From assembly GCA_947463775.1 (NCBI GenBank), contig CANHVD010000149.1:1-10336 (forward strand): a stretch of 10,336 nt of DNA. Direction: 5' to 3'. Of the stretch, positions 1-4,141 are shown piece by piece. The DNA comes from Planctomycetaceae bacterium. GTDB lineage: Bacteria > Planctomycetota > Planctomycetia > Planctomycetales > Planctomycetaceae. Each line of letters begins with the position of its first letter. Positions within the stretch are counted from its first letter, which is position 1. The notes under the pieces were generated by a model. That model was given only the letters and a program-made list of their open reading frames with translations. It made no database searches and was not told the DNA's origin. The translations under genes and the position numbers were made by a program.

Positions 1-201
1 CGGAAGAACAATATCTGTGTCGGCAGCGATAGAAGAAAGCGGAGACTTCGCGGGATCCAGCAACTGCACATGGTGGCCTCGCTGCTGAAGAGCGTTGGCC
101 ACGTTACGTCCACTTTCAAGGCTGACCTCTCGCTCGGCCGAATCTCCACCAGCGAGCACAACAATACGAAGGCGATCGGCTGAGGTCTCCGCCTGAGACA
201 T
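1..201 (-). CDS. ddl: D-alanine--D-alanine ligase, N-terminal part (truncated by window edge)
   Basis: Ddl is a cytoplasmic ATP-grasp enzyme that joins two D-alanines to make the dipeptide used by MurF in peptidoglycan synthesis. The 67 visible residues begin MSQAETSADR. Residues 13-35 carry the family signature V-V-L-A-G-G-D-S-A-E-R-E-V-S-L-E-S-G. E23 aligns with the catalytic Glu15 of E. coli DdlB. The reading frame is open to base 1; the ATP-grasp and C-terminal regions lie outside the window. The ATG at 201-199 is chosen because AAGGA sits 7 nt upstream and the family motif starts a few residues in. It follows murC and murB on the same strand, the common dcw-cluster order, so it is probably co-transcribed with them across a 122-nt structured spacer. 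The identification is firm; only the missing part is unknown. Confidence 0.93.
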   Translation of the reverse strand, partial: MSQAETSADRLRIVVLAGGDSAEREVSLESGRNVANALQQRGHHVQLLDPAKSPLSSIAADTDIVLP

Positions 202-208
202 GATTTCT

Positions 209-213
209 TCCTT
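209..213 (-). promoter_or_regulatory. Ribosome binding site of ddl
   Basis: On the minus strand AAGGA lies 7 nt before the ATG at 201. It is the best Shine-Dalgarno match in the window and fixes the ddl start. It lies outside the two stem-loops that fill the rest of the spacer, so it would stay accessible when those are folded. Confidence 0.75.
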
Positions 214-232
214 GAAGAGAGACTAGCCTGTC

Positions 233-291
233 AGCCGGATCGCGTCAGCGTCCGGTGAGGGAATTAACCGGACGCCAAAAACATTCCGGCT
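233..291 (-). other. Two-tier stem-loop in the murB-ddl spacer
   Basis: The inner stem is a perfect 9-bp inverted repeat: GCGTCCGGT at 248-256 and ACCGGACGC at 267-275, with a 10-nt loop. An outer stem flanks it: AGCCGGAT at 233-240 and ATTCCGGCT at 283-291 (one-base bulge). The two stems are separated by a 7-nt internal loop on each side. No T-tract follows on either strand, so it is not a standard intrinsic terminator. It could act in mRNA processing or stability, or dampen read-through into ddl. The pairing is read directly from the sequence; the function is inference. Confidence 0.6.
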
Positions 292-297
292 AATTCC

Positions 298-324
298 GTC
301 ACACAACATCAGTTGTCATGTGAC
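298..324 (-). other. Stem-loop abutting the murB stop codon
   Basis: GTCACA at 298-303 pairs with TGTGAC at 319-324, and CAAC at 304-307 pairs with GTTG at 312-315. The loop is ATCA, with a 3-nt bulge (TCA, 316-318) on one side. The outermost base pair uses the last base of the murB stop codon. No T-tract follows on the minus strand. It may protect or process the 3' end of the murC-murB message, or act as a weak pause site; this is inference. Confidence 0.5.
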
Positions 325-1205
325 TACCAAACCTTAATTTCCAGTTCGAGATCCACAGCATACTTTTCAGCCACAGACTTTCGAATGCGGCTAATGAGTT
401 GTTCGATATCGTGACTGGTCGCACCGGCTTCCGTCACAATGAAGTTCGCGTGTCGATCGCTGATACGGGCTTTCCCGACCGACATTCCCTTTAGGCCGCA
501 CTGTTCGATCAATGCACCTGCACTGAGTCCGCGAGGGTTACGGAAGATACAACCGGCCGACTGATCGGCCAGCGGTTGCGTGGATCGTTTCATGATCCAG
601 TTTTTTCGAATCCGACGGTTAAGTTCTTCAGAATCATCTTTGGTCAGGTTCAGCGTCACTGACAAAACCAGCAGATCCTGAAAGCTACTGCGACGATAGG
701 AGAACGAAAGCTCATCGCCTTTGCGAATCGCAATTTCCCCGTCCTGTGTCAGGACCTTAACGCTGGCAGCGAGCTGACCAATATCACCAGCTCGACCGCC
801 GCTGTTACCAACGATGGCTCCCGCGATGGTCCCCGGAATTCCCACCAGATGTTCCACGCCTCCAAGACCAGCGCGAACAGCTTCCGTAATCAAATGAGAG
901 AGCAGCGTACCTCCACCGGCAATCACTTGAGTTCCCTCAACGCGAACTTCGCTGAGCAATGGTTCGATCAATCGAATCACAGCTCCGCGTACGCCTTCAT
1001 CGCGGACGAGCAGGTTGGATCCAGCTCCGAGGATATGAATCGGGATCTTCTGCGCCCGGCAGGTCTGCACGACCGAAAGCAGTTCTTCCTCCGTACGCGG
1101 AGTCAAAAAGTACTGCGCAGGACCGCCCAGACGCAGCCACGTATGGCGCGAAAGCGGTTCTTCAAGCTGCAGAATCTCGGAATAGTCTTCGATTGATTTC
1201 GTCAT
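324..1205 (-). CDS. murB: UDP-N-acetylenolpyruvoylglucosamine reductase MurB
   Basis: MurB is a cytoplasmic FAD enzyme that reduces UDP-GlcNAc-enolpyruvate to UDP-MurNAc with NADPH. The 293-residue product has the usual length. The N-terminal FAD-binding part shows H21-T-W-L-R-L-G-G-P-A and G60-A-G-S-N-L-L, followed by G-G-G-T (97-100) and the glycine-rich V-G-I-P-G-T-I-A-G-A-I-V-G-N-S-G-G (121-137). The substrate-binding C-terminal domain has S-Y-R-R-S-S-F (169-175), S-A-G-C-I-F-R-N-P (216-224) and an acidic end including E289. C219 stands where the proton-donating Ser (Ser229 in E. coli) normally lies. The short form without a long C-terminal insert suggests type II. I chose the ATG at 1205 because AGGA lies 12 nt upstream and the conserved region starts about 20 residues in. 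An ATG at 1265 in the same frame would add 20 residues unlike the family. It overlaps the 3' end of murC by 44 nt, so the two are probably translated together. Confidence 0.95.
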   Translation of the reverse strand: MTKSIEDYSEILQLEEPLSRHTWLRLGGPAQYFLTPRTEEELLSVVQTCRAQKIPIHILGAGSNLLVRDEGVRGAVIRLIEPLLSEVRVEGTQVIAGGGTLLSHLITEAVRAGLGGVEHLVGIPGTIAGAIVGNSGGRAGDIGQLAASVKVLTQDGEIAIRKGDELSFSYRRSSFQDLLVLSVTLNLTKDDSEELNRRIRKNWIMKRSTQPLADQSAGCIFRNPRGLSAGALIEQCGLKGMSVGKARISDRHANFIVTEAGATSHDIEQLISRIRKSVAEKYAVDLELEIKVW

Positions 1206-2652
1206 GAATTTGATTTGTCCTGCCTGCGCCCATTGTGATAACCACATCACCGGGTCGAGCCGCATGGTCTAATCTTCCGGGCACCTGGTCAAGATTCGCC
1301 ATCAGGAATGCTCGGCCTCCCGCTTCAGAGATCCGCCGGACCAGCCGACCGGAGATCCGACAACACTCCGCAGAACTGGCGTTTTCCCGGGCCGGCAGTA
1401 CGGGTAACACCAGACATTCGTCGAATAAAGTCAGAGCCTGAGTGAATTCTGAGAACAATCGTTCGGTTCTGGAGACCTGATGGGGTTCAAAGATTGCGAT
1501 CAGCCGCCGTCCCGGAAAACAACTTCTGGCGGTCCGAAGTGTGGCCGAAATCGCTGACGGATGGTGGGCATAGTCGTCCACCAGGTCAACTCCGCGCCAG
1601 GTTCCTCGGTGTTCAAAGCGTCTGCGAATGCCGGAAAAGGATCCAAGGTGGTGGGCAATTTCTTCTGGCGGCAGGCCTTCTGCGATGGCGGCAACAAAGG
1701 CAGCTGCGGCATTCTCGACGTTATGCAGCCCGGGAACTCGCAGTCGAATTTCAGCTATTGAGTTGCCGCAATGGAAGATTTCGAACACCTGAGCAGGAAA
1801 CGGAGGCCCGATGGTCACGGCCGCTCTGGCTTCAGAATCCAGTCTGAGATTTCGAACATTCCAGTCTGACACTGTGTTCCTGCCGAAGCTGGAAACACGG
1901 CACTTTGCTACGCGCGACAGTTTGTGTGAACGTGAGTTATCGGAATTTACGATCAGGGTTCCGTCGGCCGGGATGCGTTCAATGAATGATTGAAAGGCAT
2001 CGTCTGCGGACTGATCAACGTCAAAGCAGTCGAAGTGGTCAGGCTCAATGCCTGTCAGCACCGCAGTTTGAGGATTCAGTTGCAGGAACGACTTCCGATA
2101 TTCGCAGCTTTCGATCACCGATGTTTGCCCGGCACCGAACGCACCCGAACGATGAGAATCAATGAATTCTCCGCCAATGTATCCAGCAGGTTTGAGTCCC
2201 GCCTGTTGGAGAATCCACCAGATCATTCCGGTTGTTGTCGTTTTGCCGTGGGTTCCGGCCACACAGATTTGCCGGCTGTTCCTCAGGAACTCACCCATCG
2301 CCAAAGGTAGTGGAGCCACCTTCAGGTTTAGCTGCCGAGCCTGAATCAAAAGTGGACAATTCGCCGAAACTGCCAAGGAATGGACGACGATTGCGCTGCT
2401 GTACTTGTCTGTATTCAGCTCGGTCGGCCATCGGACCAGGGAGCAGTGAGGGGTCTTCAGAGGCTGCAGTCGAGAGAGGCCATCGCTGTCTGTGTCCGTA
2501 CCAATGACCGTTTGACCAGCATCCAGCAGCATTTCGGCGAACGCTCGCATCCCCGCACCGCAAACTCCAAGCAGCAGCCAGACGGATTTATGTTCGCACG
2601 GCAGCTCTCCAGCATGTGCTTCTTCGAGGGCTGGATTGACATTGGACTGCAT
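1162..2652 (-). CDS. murC: UDP-N-acetylmuramate--L-alanine ligase MurC
   Basis: MurC adds L-alanine to UDP-MurNAc with ATP, the first amino-acid step of the peptidoglycan stem peptide, in the cytoplasm. The product is 496 residues. In order: nucleotide-sugar domain with L-L-G-V-C-G-A-G-M (27-35); ATP P-loop A-G-T-H-G-K-T-T-T-T (132-141); G-I-E-P-D-H-F-D (201-208); H-N-V-E-N-A-A-A-A (310-318); R-R-R-F (343-346); and the C-terminal ligase domain with D-D-Y-A-H-H-P (359-365) and F-E-P-H-Q-V-S-R-T (388-396). The motif usually reading E-A-D-E-S-D is here E-S-C-E-Y-R (181-186), suggesting a distinct subfamily. Mpl, a paralogue, was considered, but length, R-R-R-F and the position just before murB favour MurC. 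I chose ATG 2652, which has AAGGA 12 nt upstream. A GTG at 2688 would add 12 residues but has no Shine-Dalgarno and sits at the base of a hairpin. Confidence 0.92.
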   Translation of the reverse strand: MQSNVNPALEEAHAGELPCEHKSVWLLLGVCGAGMRAFAEMLLDAGQTVIGTDTDSDGLSRLQPLKTPHCSLVRWPTELNTDKYSSAIVVHSLAVSANCPLLIQARQLNLKVAPLPLAMGEFLRNSRQICVAGTHGKTTTTGMIWWILQQAGLKPAGYIGGEFIDSHRSGAFGAGQTSVIESCEYRKSFLQLNPQTAVLTGIEPDHFDCFDVDQSADDAFQSFIERIPADGTLIVNSDNSRSHKLSRVAKCRVSSFGRNTVSDWNVRNLRLDSEARAAVTIGPPFPAQVFEIFHCGNSIAEIRLRVPGLHNVENAAAAFVAAIAEGLPPEEIAHHLGSFSGIRRRFEHRGTWRGVDLVDDYAHHPSAISATLRTARSCFPGRRLIAIFEPHQVSRTERLFSEFTQALTLFDECLVLPVLPARENASSAECCRISGRLVRRISEAGGRAFLMANLDQVPGRLDHAARPGDVVITMGAGRTNQIHDEINRRLFRDSAA

Positions 2653-2687
2653 GGTGGATCGCCATCCTTGGCGTGATGCGTAAGACA

Positions 2688-2711
2688 CGGTTCAAAGGGC
2701 AACTTGAACCG
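2688..2711 (-). other. Perfect 8-bp stem-loop in the murC leader
   Basis: CGGTTCAA at 2688-2695 and TTGAACCG at 2704-2711 form a perfect inverted repeat with an 8-nt loop. It ends 35 nt before the murC ATG and just before a possible GTG start. It has no T-tract. It could be a dyad operator or a 5' UTR hairpin of the mur message. This is seen directly; its role is unknown. Confidence 0.45.
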
Positions 2712-2898
2712 ACAACGCACGTACTGTACAGGATTTCCGGCCGAAATTGCCAGAGAAGTCATTCCCGCATGGGATTCATATCGCCTGGTGCTCGGAGCGA
2801 CGTGATATGCCCTGGGCGGAATTCATGCAGAGTAGCCAAATTCGTGCGAATTCGAATGCTTTCAATTCGATGCCCCGATTTCTCACGAATCAGGCTAC

Positions 2899-2928
2899 AA
2901 AAAACACAACTCGCTCCTCCCCGAGCGA
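2899..2928 (-). terminator. Weak terminator- or attenuator-like hairpin upstream of murC
   Basis: TCGCTC at 2911-2916 pairs perfectly with GAGCGA at 2923-2928 around a 6-nt loop. Read on the minus strand, the stem is followed after 6 nt by six T's (2904-2899). The gap between stem and T-tract is larger than in a typical intrinsic terminator, and the stem is short. There is no gene on the minus strand just upstream of it, so it would act on a leader or antisense transcript. Low confidence. Confidence 0.25.
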
Positions 2929-3010
2929 AGAATCGTTGGTCAAAATCTGTCAGCAACTCAGTTGTCCAATCTGAATGCGGACTAATCGGAGTTAAGCACT
3001 AGTGAGTTAA

Positions 3011-3024
3011 TTGGCCTAAGCCAA
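3011..3024. repeat. Small inverted repeat TTGGC/GCCAA
   Basis: TTGGC at 3011-3015 and GCCAA at 3020-3024 form a perfect 5-bp dyad with loop CTAA, adjoining the palindrome CACTAGTG at 2997-3004. Such short dyads arise by chance; it is listed because it lies in a region rich in them. Confidence 0.25.
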
Positions 3025-3028
3025 ATTC

Positions 3029-3147
3029 GGTGTTGATGTCGTGACGCATCGAATCAGGATTTCCAGCAACAAGCCATAACGGGATCTACCGAAACATCAA
3101 CACCCCGTGAGGTATCCACGCGACATTGGATGTTTCGAGATGTTGAT
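3029..3147. repeat. Overlapping inverted repeats with mutually exclusive pairings
   Basis: GGTGTTGATGT (3029-3039) is the exact complement of ACATCAACACC (3094-3104), an 11-bp perfect inverted repeat 54 nt apart. The right arm is part of CGAAACATC (3090-3098), which is also exactly complementary to GATGTTTCG (3129-3137), 30 nt downstream. TGTTGAT recurs at 3141-3147 and could pair with ATCAACA at 3096-3102. The central arm can therefore pair left or right but not both. This could be an RNA switch in a leader or several sites for one DNA-binding protein. The complementarity is observed; the role is inference. Confidence 0.45.
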
Positions 3148-3168
3148 CATTGGAGATTGCGAGTAATT

Positions 3169-3186
3169 GATGGGAGATTCCCCATC
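3169..3186. repeat. Inverted repeat GATGGG/CCCATC
   Basis: GATGGG at 3169-3174 and CCCATC at 3181-3186 form a perfect 6-bp dyad with a 6-nt spacer, just upstream of the possible regulator promoter. It could be an operator; it is short enough to be chance. Confidence 0.3.
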
Positions 3187-3196
3187 CGACAAAGAA

Positions 3197-3223
3197 TTGA
3201 CGGGCTACTTACTCAGCTTAAAT
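3197..3223 (+). promoter_or_regulatory. Possible sigma70-type promoter for the response regulator
   Basis: TTGACG at 3197-3202 matches five of six bases of the -35 consensus. A -10-like TTAAAT lies at 3218-3223 with a 15-nt spacer (TAAATG with 16 nt is the alternative). Initiation here would leave a leader of roughly 165 nt that includes the hairpin at 3275-3290 (TGCGGG, TTTT loop, CCCGCA). Spacing and -10 quality are mediocre, so this is only a candidate. Confidence 0.3.
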
Positions 3224-3397
3224 GGAACCGATGAACGTTCTGGTTGTCCAGGGTCTTGATCGATGGTTCTTCCGTGCGGGTTTTCCCGCATTCGTGGAAC
3301 ATGGATGAAAGAACGCTTGTCATCCTGGGCGGAAAAGAATACGAATCAGAGTTGCTGACGTACCCGGGGTTGAATACCTGAAGCTCGAAGCAATCAG

Positions 3398-4126
3398 ATG
3401 TCGGTTAATCAGTTTGATTTTCAGATCAGGTCGGCGTCGATGGGACACCCGTCGAACGAATACTCACCCATGCTATTAATTGATGAGAACCCGAATTCTT
3501 CACGCGGATCAAAGCGCGTCTATGTCATTGATGATGACAAGGCTGTGCTGGATACGATCCAAATGTTGCTGGTTCACGCGGGGTATGATGTCCACGCCTA
3601 CCAGTCAGCGTCTCAGTTCGTTGAAGACACAGTAAACCTTTCTCCCGGCGTTGTTGTCACCGATCAGGTGATGAAGCAGATGGAAGGTCTTGATGTTCAG
3701 CGTTATTTGTCTTCAAGGCCAAACGATTTTCGGGTGATTCTTGTCACCGCGTTTCCTCGAACCAGCCTTGCTGTGGCGGCCATGAAGTCGGGAGCTGTTA
3801 CAGTTCTGGATAAGCCTTTCGACCGTCGCGAACTGATTGATGCGGTCGAGGAAGGTTTCCGACAACTTCAAAATGCAGAGACGATTGATCATGCTCTTCC
3901 GCCGGTGTTGCCGGAGAATGAGACCTATCTGAAACGACTCTCCGAACGCGAACGCGAAGTCATTCAGATGGTTTATGATGGCTCGACCAATAAAGCGATT
4001 GGGATTCAGCTTGGGATCAGTACCAAGACTGTTGAAAAACATCGCGGCAAAGCCATGAAGAAGATGCAGGTCTTATCACTGGCCAGTCTTGTTCGTTTGA
4101 TGGACAGAGAATTGGGGCGGAACTAG
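3398..4126 (+). CDS. FixJ/NarL-type response regulator (receiver + LuxR-type HTH)
   Basis: A two-component response regulator and DNA-binding transcription factor of 242 residues. The receiver domain spans about residues 40-155: acidic triad D45-D46-D47, phosphoacceptor D89 in V-V-V-T-D-Q-V-M, T117 in L-V-T-A, and K139 in L-D-K-P-F. The K-P-F and M-K-S-G-A segments are typical of the FixJ branch. A LuxR/GerE helix-turn-helix spans about 179-235, with L-S-E-R-E-R-E-V at its start and T-K-T-V-E-K-H-R in the recognition helix. All residues needed for phosphotransfer are present. The start is uncertain: no good ribosome site precedes ATG 3398, and about 39 residues precede the receiver; ATGs at 3440 or 3470 are alternatives. 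No kinase adjoins it, so the partner is unknown; the kinase at the right edge is over 5 kb away. It converges on comEC with 15 nt between stop codons. Target genes cannot be told from the sequence. Confidence 0.9.
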   Translation: MSVNQFDFQIRSASMGHPSNEYSPMLLIDENPNSSRGSKRVYVIDDDKAVLDTIQMLLVHAGYDVHAYQSASQFVEDTVNLSPGVVVTDQVMKQMEGLDVQRYLSSRPNDFRVILVTAFPRTSLAVAAMKSGAVTVLDKPFDRRELIDAVEEGFRQLQNAETIDHALPPVLPENETYLKRLSEREREVIQMVYDGSTNKAIGIQLGISTKTVEKHRGKAMKKMQVLSLASLVRLMDRELGRN

Positions 4127-4141
4127 CTCTCGCCTTAGGTT

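Larger units (their letters stand above)
2653..3397. other. Long divergent intergenic region, no convincing gene
   Basis: About 745 bp between the murC start and the response regulator start. I see no reading frame here with recognisable protein features. Short frames exist on both strands, but they overlap each other or run into murC antisense. It contains a series of inverted repeats (2688-2711, 2911-2928, 3011-3024, 3029-3104, 3090-3137, 3169-3186, 3275-3290), a palindrome CACTAGTG at 2997-3004 and a possible plus-strand promoter near 3197-3223. It must hold the outward promoters for murC and for the regulator, but I cannot place the murC one. Its length and dyad density leave room for a small RNA. 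Confidence 0.6.

Noticed and set aside
849..1196. 115-codon plus-strand frame opposite murB
   Set aside because: It lies fully antisense to murB, shows no recognisable motif, and murB is strongly supported by family motifs.
2653..2688. GTG at 2688 as murC start (12 extra residues)
   Set aside because: No Shine-Dalgarno upstream, it sits at the base of a perfect hairpin, and ATG 2652 has AAGGA upstream.
2673..3002. 109-codon plus-strand frame in the murC upstream region
   Set aside because: It overlaps the murC leader and the inverted repeats, has no family features, no ribosome site, and a competing frame in the same interval.
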